Assembly (NCBI GenBank): GCA_037974665.1
Contig: CM075770.1
Location: 65,173,850-65,237,849, forward strand
DNA from: Ehretia macrophylla
Taxonomy: Eukaryota > Streptophyta > Magnoliopsida > Boraginales > Ehretiaceae
DNA: 64,000 bases
Direction: 5' to 3'
In this document: positions 23,509 to 35,690 of the stretch, piece after piece
How the letters are laid out: each line of letters opens with the position of its first letter
Numbering within the stretch: position 1 is the first letter of the stretch
The notes under the pieces: generated by a model
Seen by the model: the letters and a program-made list of their open reading frames with translations, nothing else
Database searches by the model: none
What the model was told of the DNA's origin: nothing
Made by a program: the position numbers and the translations under genes

Positions 23509-24068
23509 CCTTTTCAATTTTTATTTGCTCTGGTTAGGGTTGCCAAGATACTTTATCCACCACATTTCTATTATCGAATTCCATGGCACCTTGGGCAAGA
23601 CAACTTCGATTCACGTGGAGGCTGGGCTAGGAAACAGAGGGCGTAGGGCTTGTGACCAGGTCTCCTTCGCTCCTATGCCCATAACTTTTGATCCGTAAGG
23701 AGTTACGCGGCGCACAGCATACCGTTGCAAAGTTCATCGAGAGCACTACAATGGGGGCAGCCAGCTTGCTCGCTATGCCTTTTTTTGGAGCCCAAAATCG
23801 AACATTTTTATCAGTTTCGGGCCACTATTTTTATTTAGCTCTATTTTTCTGTCCAGGACCGTAGGTCATGAGTTGTTAAAAGGACGACAACCTTACTGGC
23901 GGGACATTAGAGGGCACTACAACGCGTCGATATCACTTCTTGCGAGGATGCTGCGTTGTTGAAGCGGATGGGTTGTCGTTAAGCCCATTGGGCCTTCTGA
24001 CTGGGCCATCTCTCTAGGCTGGGACGGTGAATCGTTAACACATAAAGGAATTGTGCCCTTAACATGAC

Positions 24069-24187
24069 GGGTGCGATCAAACCAGCACTAATGCACCGGA
24101 TCCCATCAGAACTCCGAAGTTAAGCGTGCTTGGGCAAGAGTAGTACTAGGATGGGTGACCCCGTGGGAAGTCCTCGTGTTGCACCCT
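24069..24187 (+). rRNA. 5S rRNA gene, copy 36
   Basis: 119 nt. Variants: T12A, G68A, C95G, C119T. Confidence 0.95.
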
Positions 24188-24745
24188 CCTTTTCAATTTT
24201 TTTTCCTCGGGTTAGGGTTGCCAAGATACTTTATCCACCACATTTCTATTATCGAATCCCACGGCACCTTGGGCAAGACAACTTCGCTTCACGTGGAGGC
24301 TGGGCCAGCAAACCAAGGGCGTAGTGCTTGTGACCAGGTATCCTTCGCTCCAATGCCCATAGCTTTTGATCCGTAAGGACTTACGTGACGCACAGCATAC
24401 CATTGCAAAGCTCTCCGAGAGCTCTATGACAGGGGAAGCTACCATGCTCGCTGTGCCCTTTTTGGAGCCCAAAATCGAACATTTTCATCTGTTTAAGGCC
24501 ACTTTTCTTATTTAGCTCCTTTTTTCCGTCCCGGATCGTGCGTCGTTAGCTGTTAAATGGATGACAACCTTACTCGTGGGACATTAGAGGGCCCTACATC
24601 GCATCGATATCACGTCTTGCGAGGATGCTGCGTTGTTGAAGCGGATGGGTTGTCGTTAAGCCCATTGGGCCTTCTTAATGAGCCATCTCTCTAGGCTGGG
24701 ACTGTGAACCGTTAACACATAAAGGAATTGTGCACTTAACATGAC

Positions 24746-24864
24746 GGGTGCGATCATACCAGCACTAATGCACCGGATCCCATCAGAACTCCGACGTTAA
24801 GCGTGCTTGGGCGAGAGTAGTACTTGGATGTGTGACCCCCTGGGAAGTCCTCGTGTTGCACCCC
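24746..24864 (+). rRNA. 5S rRNA gene, copy 37
   Basis: 119 nt with three variants: A50C, A80T, G86T. Confidence 0.95.
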
Positions 24865-25423
24865 CTTTTTCAATTTTTTTTGCTCCGGTTAGGGTTGCCA
24901 AGATACTTTATCCACCATATTTCTATTATCGAATCTCACGGCACCTTGAGAAAGTCAACTTCGCTTCACGTGGAGGCTGGGCTAGCAAACCGGGGGCGTA
25001 GGGCTTGTGACCAGGTCTCCTTCACTCCGGTGCCCATAACTTTTGATCCGTAAAGATTTACGCTGCGTACATCTTACAGTTGCAAAGCTCTACGACAGCT
25101 CTACGACGGGGGCAGCCAGCTTGTTTGCTCTGCCTATTTTTGGAGCGCAAAATCGAACGTTTTTATCAGTTTCGGACCACTTTTCTTATGAAGCTCTTTT
25201 TTTCCTTAACGGATCGTACGACGTGAGTTGTTAAAAGGATGACAACCTTACTCGCGGGACATTAGAAGGCCCTACAAGGCGTCGATATCACGTCTTGCGA
25301 GGATGCTACGTTGTAGAAGCGGATGGGTTGTCGTTAAGCCCATTGGGCCTTCTGAATGGGCCATCTCTCTAGGCTAGGACAGTGAACCGTTAACACATAA
25401 AGGAATTGTGCCCTCAACATGAT

Positions 25424-25542
25424 AGGTGCGATCATACCAGTACTAATGCACCGTTTCCCATCAGAACTCCGAAGTTAAGCGTGCTTGGGCAAGAGTAGTA
25501 CAAGGATGGGTGACCCCATGGGAAGTCCTCGTGTTGCACCCC
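25424..25542 (+). rRNA. 5S rRNA gene, copy 38
   Basis: 119 nt. Variants: G1A, C18T, G31T, A32T, G68A, T79A, C95A. The BamHI-type GGATCC at 30-35, present in most copies, is lost. Confidence 0.94.
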
Positions 25543-26100
25543 CTTTTCAATTTTTTTTCCTCCGGTTAGGGTTGCCAAGATACTTTATCCACCACATTTC
25601 TATTATCGAATCCCACGGCATCTTGGGCAAGACAACTTCGCTTCACGTGGAGGCTGGGCCAGCGAACCGAGGGCATAAGGCTTGTGACCAGGTCTCCTTC
25701 GCTCTGGTGCCCATAACTTCTGATCCGTAAGGAGTTACGCAGCGCACAACATACCGTTACGAAGCTCTCCGAGAGCTCTACGACAGGGGTAGCCAGCTTG
25801 CTCACTGTTCCCCTTTCTGGAAAACAAAATCGAATGTTTTCATCAGTTTCGGGCCACTTTTCTTATTAAGCTCTGTTTTTCGGTCCTGGATCATACGTCG
25901 TGAATTGTTAAAAGGACGACAACTTTACTCGCGGGACATTAGAGGGCCTTACAACGCGTCGATATCACGTCTTACGAGGATGCTGCATTGTTGAAGCGGA
26001 TGGGTTGTCGTTAAGCCCATTGGGTCTTCTGAATGGGCCATCTCTCTAGGCTGGGATTGTGAACCGTTAACACATAAAGGAATTGTTCTCTCAACATGAC

Positions 26101-26219
26101 AGGTGCGATAATACCAGAACTAATGCACCGGATCCCATCAGAACTCCGAAGTTAAGCGTGCTTGGGTGAGAGTAGTACTAGGATGGGTTACCGCTTGGGA
26201 AGTCCTCGTGTTGCACCCC
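26101..26219 (+). rRNA. 5S rRNA gene, copy 39
   Basis: 119 nt. Variants: G1A, C10A, C18A, C67T, G89T, C93G, C95T. C18A, C93G and C95T mark a subfamily (copies 39, 40, 41, 48). Confidence 0.94.
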
Positions 26220-26767
26220 TCTTTTCAATTTTTTTTCCTCCGGTTAGGGTTACCAAGATACTTTATCCACCAAAATTCTATTATCGAATCCCACGGTACC
26301 TTGGGTAAGACAACTTCGCTTCACGTGGAGGCTGGGCCAGCAAACCGAGGGCGTAGGGCTTGTGACCAGGTCTCCTTCGCTCCGGTGCCTATAACTTCTA
26401 ATCTGTAAGGAGTTACGCGGAGCACAACATACCGTTACGAAGCTCTACGACATGGGCAGCCAGCTTGCTCGCTGTTCCCCTTTTTTGAGAACAAAATAGA
26501 ACGTTTTCATAAGTTTCGGGCCACTTTTCTTATTAAGCTCTATTTTTCCATCCCGGATCGTACATCGTGAGCTGTTAAAAGGACGACAACCTTACTCGCG
26601 GGACATTAGAGGGCCCTACAACGCGTCGATATCACGTCTTGCGAGGATGCTGCGCTGTTAAAGTAGATGGGTTGTCGTTAATCCCATTGGGACTTCTGAA
26701 TGGGCCATCTCTCTAGGCTGGGATTGTGAACCGTTAACACATAAAGGAATTGTGCCCTCAACATGAC
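26220..26767 (+). repeat. 5S spacer with palindrome arm deletion
   Basis: Unit length 667 bp. At 26441-26446 a single AGCTCT replaces the AGCTCT-CCGAG-AGCTCT of neighbouring units. This 11 bp loss fits slippage between the two AGCTCT copies. Confidence 0.8.
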
Positions 26768-26886
26768 GGGTGCGATAATACTAGAACTAATGCACCGGAT
26801 CCCATCAGAACTCCGAAGTTAAGCGTGCTTGGGCGAGAGTAGTACTAGGATGGGTGACCGCTTGGGAAGTCCTCGTGTTGCACCCT
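26768..26886 (+). rRNA. 5S rRNA gene, copy 40
   Basis: 119 nt. Variants: C10A, C15T, C18A, C93G, C95T, C119T. Confidence 0.95.
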
Positions 26887-27445
26887 TCTTTTCAATTTTT
26901 TTCCCTCCGGTTAGGGTTGCCAAGATACTTTATCCACTACATTTCTATTATCGAATCCCACGGCACCTAGGGCAAGACAACTTCACTTCACGTGGAGGCT
27001 GGGCCAGCAAACCGAGGGCGTAGGGCTTGTGACCAGGTCTCCTTCGCTCTGGTGCCAATAACTTCTCATCCGTAAGGAGTTACGTGGCGCACAACATACC
27101 ATTACAAAGCTCTCCGAGAGCTTTACGACATGGGTAGCCAGCTTGCTCGCTGTTCCCCTTTTTGGAGAATAAAATAGAATGTTTTCATCAGTTTTGGGCC
27201 ACTTTTCTTAATAAGCTGTCTTTTTCCGTCCCGGATCGTACGTCGTGAGCTGTTAAAAGGACGACAACCTTACTCGCGGGACATTAGAGGGCCCTACAAC
27301 GCGTCGATATCACGTCTTGCGAGGATGCTGCATTGTTGAAGCGGATGGGTTGTCGTTAAGCCCATTGGGTCTTCTTAATGGGCCATCTCTCTAGGCTGGG
27401 ACTGTGAACCATTAACACATAAATGAATTATGCCCTCAACATGAC

Positions 27446-27564
27446 GGGTGCGATCATACCAGAACTAATGCACCGGATCCCATCAGAACTCCGAAGTTAA
27501 GCGTGCTTGGGCGAGAGTAGTACTAGGATGGGTGACCGCTTGGGAAGTCCTCGTGTTGCACCCT
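27446..27564 (+). rRNA. 5S rRNA gene, copy 41
   Basis: 119 nt. Variants: C18A, C93G, C95T, C119T. First unit of the seven-unit duplication (partner: copy 48). Confidence 0.95.
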
Positions 27565-28123
27565 TCTTTTCAATTTTTTTCCCTCCGGTTAGGGTTACCA
27601 AGATACTTTATCCACCACAATTCTATTATCAAATCCCACGGCACCTTGGGCAAGACAACTTCGCTTCACGTGGAGGCTGGGCCAGCAAACCGAGGGCATA
27701 TGGCTTGTGACCAGGTCTCCTTCGCTCCGGTGCCCATAACTTCTGATCCGTAAGGAGTTACGCGGCACACAACATACCGTTGCAAAGCTCTCCTAGAGCT
27801 CTACGACGTGGGCTACCTGTTTGCTCGCTGTGCCCCTTTTTGGAGCCCAAAATCTAACATTTTCATCAGTTTCGGGCCACTTTTCTTATTAAGCTCTGTT
27901 TTTTCATCCCGGATCGTACGTCGTGAGCTGTTAAAAGCACGACAACCTTACTCGCAGGACATTAGAGGGCCCTACAATGCGTCGATATCACGTCCTGCGA
28001 TGATGCTGCGTTGTTGAAGCGGATGGGTTGTCGTTAATCCTATTGGGCTTTCTGAATCGGCCATCTCTCTAGGCTGAGACTATGAACCGCTAACACATAA
28101 AGGAATTGTGCCCTCAACATGAC

Positions 28124-28242
28124 GGGTGCGATCATACCAGCACTAATGCACCGGATCCCATCAGAACTCCGAAGTTAAGCGTGCTTGGGCGAGAGTAGTA
28201 CTAGGATGGGTGACCCCCCGGGACGTCCTTGTGTTGGACCCC
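28124..28242 (+). rRNA. 5S rRNA gene, copy 42
   Basis: 119 nt. Variants: T96C, A101C, C107T, C114G. Identical to copy 49. C114G breaks a helix I pair. Confidence 0.95.
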
Positions 28243-28799
28243 CGTTTTCAACGTTTTTTCCTCCGATTATGGTTGCCAAGATACTTTGTCCACCACATTT
28301 CTCTTATCGAATCCCACAGCAGCTTGGGCAAGACAACTTCGCTTCAAGTAGAAGCTGGGCCCGCAAACCGAGGGCGTAGGGCTTGTAACCAGGTCTCCGT
28401 CGCTCCGGTGCCCATAACTTTTGATCCGTAAGGAGTTACGTAGTGCACAGCATGCCGTTGCAAAGCCCTCCGAGAGCTCTACGATGGGCGTAGCCAGCTT
28501 GCTCGCTGTGCCCTTTTTAGAGCCCAAAATTGAACGTTTAATCCGTTTCGGGATACTTCTCTTCTTTTTCTCTGTTTTTCCGTCCCGGATCGTATGTCGT
28601 GAGCTGTTAAAAGGAAGACAACCTTACTCGCGGGACATTAGAGGGCCCTACAATGCGTCGATATCACGTCTTGCGAGGATGCTGCGTTGTTGAAGTGAAT
28701 GGGATGTCGTTAAGCACATTGGGCCATCTGAATGGGCCATCGCTCTAGGTTGGGACTGTGAACTGTTAACACATAAAGGAATTGCGCCCTCATCATGAC

Positions 28800-28918
28800 A
28801 GGTGTGATCATACCAGCACTAATGCACCGGATCCCATCAGAACTCCGAAGTAAAGCGCGCTTGGGCGAGAGTAGTAATAGGATGGGTGACCCCCTGGGAA
28901 GTCCTCGTGTTGCACCCC
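28800..28918 (+). rRNA. 5S rRNA gene, copy 43
   Basis: 119 nt. Variants: G1A, C6T, T53A, T59C, C78A. Box C is clean, box A has two changes. Confidence 0.95.
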
Positions 28919-29476
28919 CCTTTTCAATTTTTTTTGCTCCGGTTAGGGTTGCCAAGATACTTTATTCACCACATTTCTATTATCGAATCCCACGGCACCT
29001 TGGGCAAGACAACTTCGCTTCACGTGGAGGCTGGGCCAGCAAACCGAGGGTGTAGGGCTTGTGACCAGGTCTCCTTCGCTCCGGTGCCCATAACTTTTGA
29101 TCCGTAAGGAGTTATGCGGCGCACAGCATACCGTTGCAAAGCTCTCTGAGAGCTCTACAACAGGGCCAGCCAGCTTGCTCACTGTGCCTATTTTTTGAGC
29201 CCAAAATCGAACGTTTTCATCAGTTCGGGGCATTTTTCTTATTTAGCTCTGTTTTTTCGTCCCGGATCGTACGTCGTGAGCTGTTGAAAGGACGACAACC
29301 TTACTCGCGGGACATTAGAGGGCCCTACAATGCGTCGATATCACGTCTTGCGAGGATGCTACGTTGGTGAAGCGGATGGGTTGTCGTTAAGCCCATTTGG
29401 CCTTCTGAATGGGCCATCTCTTTAGGCTGGGATTGTGAACCGTTAACACATAAATGAATTGTCCCCTCAACGTGAC

Positions 29477-29595
29477 GGGTGCGATTATACGTGCACTAAT
29501 GCACCGGATCCCATCAGAACTCCGAAGTTAAGCGTGTTTTGGCGAGAGTAGTACTAGGATGGGTGACCCCGTGGGAAGTCCTCGTGTTGGACCCC
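29477..29595 (+). rRNA. 5S rRNA gene, copy 44
   Basis: 119 nt. Variants: C10T, C15G, A16T, C61T, G64T, C95G, C114G. A16T, G64T and C95G are shared with copy 51. Confidence 0.94.
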
Positions 29596-30153
29596 CCATT
29601 TCAATTTTTTTTGCTCCGGTTAGGGTTGCCCAGATACTTTATTCACCACATTTCTATTATCAAATCCCACGGCAACTTGGGCAAGACAACTTCACTTCAA
29701 GTGGAGGCTGGGCTCACAAACCGAGGGCGTAGGGCTTGTGACCAGGTCTCCGTCACTCCGGTGCCCATAACTTTTGATTCGTAAGGAGTTACGCAGCGCA
29801 CAGCATACCGTTGCAAAGCCCTCCGAGAGCTCTACGACGGGGGTGGCCAACATACTTGCTATGCCCTTTTTGGAGCCCAAAATTGAACTTTTTCATTCGT
29901 TTCGGGACACATCTCATCTTTTGCTCTGTTTTTTCATCCCGGATCGTATGTCGCAAGCTGTTAAAAGGAAGACAACCTTACTCGCGGGACATCATTGGGC
30001 CCTACAACGCGTCGATATCACGTCTTGCGAGGATACTACGTTGTTGAAGCGATTGGGTTGTCGTTAAGCCCATTGGGCCTTCTGAATGGGCCATCGCTCT
30101 AGGTTGGGACTGTGAACCGTTAACACATAAAGGAATTGTAGCCTCAATATGAC

Positions 30154-30272
30154 GGGTACGATCATACTAGCACTAACGCACTGGATCCCATCAGAACTCC
30201 GAAGTTAAGCGTGCTTAGGCGAGAGTAGTACTAGGATGGGCGACCCCCTAGGAAGTCCTTGTGTTGCACCCC
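30154..30272 (+). rRNA. 5S rRNA gene, copy 45
   Basis: 119 nt. Variants: G5A, C15T, T24C, C29T, G64A, T88C, G97A, C107T. Same lineage as copies 52 and 58 (C15T, G64A, T88C, C107T), which also share a distinctive spacer with a GGCTACG T-rich start. Confidence 0.94.
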
Positions 30273-30831
30273 CTTTTTGAATTTTTTTGGCTACGGTTAG
30301 GGTTGCCAAGATACTTTATCCACCACATTTCTTTTTTTGAATCCCACGGCACCTTCGGAAACAAAACTTCGATTCAAGTGGAGGCTGGGCCCGCAAACTG
30401 AGGGCGTAGGCCTTGTGACCAGGTCTCCTTCACTCTGGTGCGCATAACTTTTGATCCTTAACGAGTTACGCGGCGCACAGCATACCGTTGCAAAGCTCAC
30501 CAAGAGCTCTATGATGGGGGCAGCCATCTTGTTCGCTGTGCCCATTTTTGGAGCCCAAAATCGAACGTTTTCATCAGTTCCGGGCCAATTTTCTTATTAA
30601 GCTCGGTTTTTCAGTCCCGGATCGTACGTCGTGAGCTGTTAAAAAGACGACAACCTTACTCGACGGACATTAGAGGGCCCTAAAATGTGTCAATATCACG
30701 TCTTACGATGATGCTGCGTTGTTGAAGCGGATGGGTTGTCGTTAATCCCATTGGGCCTTCTGAATGGCCCCTCTCTCAAGGTTGGGACTGTGAACCGCTA
30801 ACACATAACGGAATTGTGCCCTGAACATGAG

Positions 30832-30950
30832 GAATGCGATCATACCAGCACTAATGCACCGGATCCCATCAGAACTCCGAAGTTAAGCGTACTTGGGCGA
30901 AAGTAGTAATAGGATGGGTGACCCCCTGGGAAGTCCCCGTGTTGCACCAA
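30832..30950 (+). rRNA. 5S rRNA gene, copy 46
   Basis: 119 nt. Variants: G2A, G3A, G60A, G70A, C78A, T106C, C118A, C119A. G2A, G3A and C118A disturb both strands of helix I. Confidence 0.93.
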
Positions 30951-31508
30951 CCTTTTCAATTTTTTTTCCTTCGAATAGGGTTGCCAAGATACTTTATCCA
31001 CCATAATTCTATTATCGAATCCCACGGCACCTTGGGCAAGACAACTTCGCTCCACTTGGAGGCTGGGCCCGCAAACCGAGGGCGTAGGGCTTGTGACCAG
31101 GTCTCCGTCGCTCCGGTGCCCATAACTTTTGATCCGTAAGGAGTTACGCGGCACACAGCATACCGTTGGAAAGCCCTCTGAGAGCTCTACGACAGGGTTG
31201 GCCAACTTACTTGCTATGCCCTTTTTGGAGCCCAAAATTGAACGTTTTCATCCGTTTCGGGACACATCTTATCTTTTGCTCTGTTTTTCCGTCCCGGATC
31301 GTATGTTGCAAGCTGTTAAAAGGAAGACAACCTTACTCGCAGGACATTATTGGGCCCTACAACGTGTCGATATCACGTCTTGCGAGGATGCTGCGTTGTT
31401 GAAGCGGATGGGTTGTCATTAAGCCCATTGGGCCTTCTGAAAGGGCCATCTCTCTAGGCTGGGACTATGAACTGTTAACACATAAAGGAATTGCGCCCTC
31501 AACATCAC

Positions 31509-31627
31509 GGGTGTGATCATACTAGCATTAATGCACCGGATCCCATCAGAACTCCGAAGTTAAGCGTGCATCGGCGAGAGTAGTACTAGGATGGGTGACG
31601 CCCTGGGAAGTGCTCGTGTTGGACCCC
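31509..31627 (+). rRNA. 5S rRNA gene, copy 47
   Basis: 119 nt. Variants: C6T, C15T, C20T, T62A, G64C, C92G, C104G, C114G. T62A, C92G, C104G and C114G define a lineage with copies 50 and 55. Confidence 0.94.
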
Positions 31628-32185
31628 CCTTTTCAATTTTTTTTGCTCCGGTTAGGGTTGCCAATATACTTTATCCACCACATTTCTATTATCGAATCCC
31701 ACGGCACCTTTGGTAAGACAACTTCGCTTCACGTGGAGGCTGGGCCAGCAAACCTAGGGCATAGGGCTTGTGACCAGGTCTCTTTCGCTCCGGTGCCAAT
31801 AACTTTTGATCCGTAAGGAGTTACGCGACGCACAGCATACTGTTGGAAAGTTCTTCGAGAGCTCTACGACGGCGGTAGCCAGTTTGCTCACTGTGCCTAT
31901 TTTTTGAGCCCAAAATCGAACATTTTCATCAGTTTCGGGCCACTTTTCTTATTAATCTCCGTTTTTCCTTCCCGGATCGTACGTCGTGAGATGTTAAAAG
32001 GACGACAACCTTGCTCGCAGGACATTAGAGGGCCCTACAACGTATAGATATCACGTCTTGCGAGGATGCTGCGTTGTTGAAGCGGATGGTTGTCGTTAAG
32101 CCCATTGGGACTTCTGAATGGGCCATCTCTCAAGGCTGGGACTGTGAACCGTTAACACATAAAGGAATTGTGCCCTCAACATGAC

Positions 32186-32304
32186 GGGTGCGATCATACC
32201 AGAACTGATGCACCAGATCCCATCAGAACTTCGAAGTTAAGCGTGCTTTGGTGAGAGTAGTACTAGGATGGGTGACCGCTTGGGAAGTCCTCGTTTTGTA
32301 CCCT
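32186..32304 (+). rRNA. 5S rRNA gene, copy 48 (diverged)
   Basis: 119 nt, eleven variants: C18A, A22G, G30A, C46T, G64T, C67T, C93G, C95T, G110T, C114T, C119T. Partner of copy 41 in the seven-unit duplication but much more decayed. Confidence 0.92.
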
Positions 32305-32862
32305 ATTTTCAATTTTTTTTCCTCCGGTTAGGGTTGCCAGGATACTTTATCCTCCATATTTCTATTATCAAATCCCACAGCACCTTGGGCAAGACAACTT
32401 CGCTTCACGTGGAGGCTGGGCCAGCAAACCGAGGGCATAGGGCTTGTGACCAGGTCTCATTCGCTCCTGGTCCCATATCTTCTGATCCGTAAGGAGTTAC
32501 AAGGCGCACAACATACCGTTGCAAAGCTCTCCTAGAGCTCTACGACGTGGGCAGCCTACATACTCACTGTGCCCCTTTTTGGAGCCCAAAATCGAACGTT
32601 TTCATCAGTTTTGAGCCACTTTTCTTATTAAGCTATGTTTTTCCATCCCAGATCGTACGTCGTGAGCTGTTAAAAGCACGACAACCTTACTCGCAGGACA
32701 TTAGAGGGCCCTACAATGCGTCGATATCACGTCCTGCGATGATGCTGCGTTGTTGAAGCGGATGGGTTGTCGTTAATCCTATTGGGCGTTCTGAATCGGC
32801 CATCTCTCTAGGCTGGGACTGTGAACCGCTAACACATAAAGGAATTGTGCCCTCAACATGAC

Positions 32863-32981
32863 GGGTGCGATCATACCAGCACTAATGCACCGGATCCCAT
32901 CAGAACTCCGAAGTTAAGCGTGCTTGGGCGAGAGTAGTACTAGGATGGGTGACCCCCCGGGACGTCCTTGTGTTGGACCCC
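32863..32981 (+). rRNA. 5S rRNA gene, copy 49
   Basis: 119 nt, identical to copy 42 (T96C, A101C, C107T, C114G), 4739 bp upstream. The following spacer is also nearly identical. Confidence 0.95.
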
Positions 32982-33538
32982 CGTTTTCAACGTTTTTTCC
33001 TCCGATTATGGTTGCCAAGATACTTTGTCCACCACATTTCTCTTATCGAATCCCACAGCAGCTTGGGCAAGACAACTTCGCTTCAAGTAGAGGCTGGGCC
33101 TGCAAACCGAGGGCTTAGGGCTTGTGACTAGGTCTCCGTCGCTCCGGTGCCCATAACTTTTGATCCGTAAGGAGTTACGTAGTGCACAGCATGCCGTTGC
33201 AAAGCCCTCCGAGAGCTCTACGATGGGCGTAGCCAGCTTGCTCGCTGTGCCCTTTTTAGAGCCCAAAATTGAACGTTTAATCCGTTTCGGGATACTTCTC
33301 TTCTTTTTCTCTGTTTTTCCGTCCCGGATCGTATGTCGTGAGCTGTTAAAAGGAAGACAACCTTACTCGCGGGACATTTGAGGGCCCTACAACGCATCGA
33401 TATCACGTCTTGCGAGGATGCTGCGTTGTTGAAGCGGATGGGTTGTCGTTAAGCCCATTAGGCCTTCTGAAAGGGCCATCTCTCTAGGCTGGGACTGTGA
33501 ACCGTTAACACATAAAGGAATTGTGCCCTCAACATGAC

Positions 33539-33657
33539 GGGTGTGATCATACCAACACTAATGCACCGGATCCCATCAGAACTCCGAAGTTAAGCGTGCA
33601 TGGGCGAGAGTAGTACTAGGATGGGTGACGCCCTGGGAAGTGCTCGTGTTGGACCCC
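33539..33657 (+). rRNA. 5S rRNA gene, copy 50
   Basis: 119 nt. Variants: C6T, G17A, T62A, C92G, C104G, C114G. It resembles copies 47 and 55, not its positional partner copy 43. Confidence 0.95.
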
Positions 33658-34216
33658 CCTTTTCAATTTTTTTTGCTCCGGTTAAGGTTGCCAAGATCCT
33701 TTATCCACCACATTTCTATTATCGAATCCCACGGCACCTTGGGTAAGACAACTTCGCTTCACGTGGAGGCTGGGCCAGCAAACCTAGGGCATAGGGCTTG
33801 TGACCAGGTCTCCTTCGCTCCGGTGCCCATAACTTTTGAACCGTAAGGAGTTACGCGGCGCACAACATACCGTTGGAAAGCTCTCTGAGAGCTCTATAAC
33901 GGTGGTAGCCAGCTTGCTCACTGTGCCTATTTTTTGAGCCCAAAATCAAACATTTTCATCAGTTTTGGGCCACTTTTCTTATTAATCTCCGTTTTTCCTT
34001 CCCGGATCGTACGTCGTGAGCTGTTAAAAGTAAGACAACTTTGCTCGCAGGATATTAGAGGGCCGTACAATGCATAGATATCACGTCTTGCGAGGATGCT
34101 GAGTTGTTGAAGCGGATGGGTTGTCGTTAAGCCCATTTGGCCTTCGGAATCGGCCATCTCTTTATGCTGGGATTGTGAACCGTTAACACATAAATGAATT
34201 GTGCCCTCAACGTGAC

Positions 34217-34335
34217 GGGTGCGATCATACCTGCACTAATGCACCGGATCCCATCAGAACTCCGAAGTTAAGCGTGCTTTGGCGAGAGTAGTACTAGGAT
34301 GGGTGACCCCGTGGGAAGTACTCGTGTTGCACCCC
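34217..34335 (+). rRNA. 5S rRNA gene, copy 51
   Basis: 119 nt. Variants: A16T, G64T, C95G, C104A. Confidence 0.95.
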
Positions 34336-34893
34336 CCTTTTCAATTTTTTTTCTTCCGGTTAGGGTTGCCAGATACTTTATCCACCATATTTCTATTACC
34401 GAATCCCACGGCACCTTCAGCAAGACAACTTCGTTTCACGTGGAGGCTGGGCCAGCAAACCGAGGGCATAGGGCTTGTGACCACGTCTCCGTCGCTCCGG
34501 TGCCCACAACTTTTGATCCGTAAGGAGTTACGCGGTGCACAACATACCGTTCCAAAGCCCTCCTAGAGCTCTACGACGGGGGCAACCAGCTTGCTAGCTG
34601 TGCCCCTTTTTGGAGCCCAAAATCGAACGTTTTCATCAGTTTCGGGCCACTTTTCTTATTATGCTCTGTTTTTCCGTCCCAGATCGTACGTCGTGAGTTG
34701 TTAAAAGTACGACAACCTTACATGTGGGACATTAAAGGGCCCTACAACGCGTCGATATAACGTCTTGCGAGGATGCTACGTTGTTGAAGCAGTTGGGTTG
34801 TCGTTAAGCCCATTGCACCTTCTGAATGGGCCATCTCTCAAGGTTGGGACTGTGAACTGTTAACACATAAAGGAATTGTACCCTCAACATGAC

Positions 34894-35012
34894 GGGTGCG
34901 ATCATACTAGCACTAATGCATCGGATCCCATCAGAACTCCGAAGTTAAGCGTGCTTAGGCGAGAGTAGTTCTAAGATGGGCGACCCCATGGGAAGTCTTT
35001 GTGTTGCACCCC
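34894..35012 (+). rRNA. 5S rRNA gene, copy 52 (diverged)
   Basis: 119 nt, nine variants: C15T, C28T, G64A, A77T, G81A, T88C, C95A, C105T, C107T. Box C has three changes. Confidence 0.93.
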
Positions 35013-35571
35013 CTTTTTCAATTTTCTTGGCTACGTTTAGGGTTGCCAAGATACTTTATCCACCACATTTCTTTTTTTGAATCCCACGGCACCGTCGGCA
35101 AGAAAACTTCGCTTCAAGTGGAGGTTGGGCCCGCAAACCGAGGGCGTAGGCCTTGTGACCAGGTCTCATTCGCTCTGGTGCGCATAACTTTTGATCCTTA
35201 TGGAGTTACGCGGCGCATAGCATACCGTTGCAAAGCTCTCCGAGAGCTCTACGACGGGGGCAACCATCTTGTTCGCTGTGCCCATTTTTGGAGCCCAAAA
35301 TCGAACGTTTTCATATGTTTCGGGCCAATTTTCTTATTAAGCTCGGTTTTTCAGTCCCGGATCGTACGTGGTGAGCTGTTAAAAAGACGACAACCTTACT
35401 CGACGGACATTAGAGGGCCCTAAAATGTGTCAATATCACGTCTTACGATGATGCTGCGTTGTTGAAGCGGATGGGTTGTCGTTAATCCCATTGGGCCTTC
35501 TGAATGGGCTATCTCTCTAGGTTGGGACTGTGAACCGCTAACACATAAAGTAATTGTGACCTCAACATGAC

Positions 35572-35690
35572 GAGTGCGATCATACCAGCACTAATGCACC
35601 GGATCCCATAAGAACTCTGAAGTTAAGTGTGCTTGGGCGAGAGTAGTAGTAGGATGGGTGACCCCCTGGGAAGTCCTCGTATTGCACCCC
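35572..35690 (+). rRNA. 5S rRNA gene, copy 53
   Basis: 119 nt. Variants: G2A, C39A, C47T, C57T, C78G, G110A. G2A and C78G are shared with copy 59. Confidence 0.94.

Noticed and set aside
28886-29107. Recurrent 73-codon open frame (MTPWEVLVLHPPFQFF...) seen in dozens of units
   Set aside because: It begins inside the 5S gene and runs into spacer, recurs only because the DNA repeats every 677 bp, and is broken by indels and stops in many units. No codon-level conservation beyond that of the DNA.
30840-31235. Minus-strand open frames up to 131 codons in the array
   Set aside because: Mirror of the same repeat; it overlaps the 5S gene antisense and is not maintained between units.
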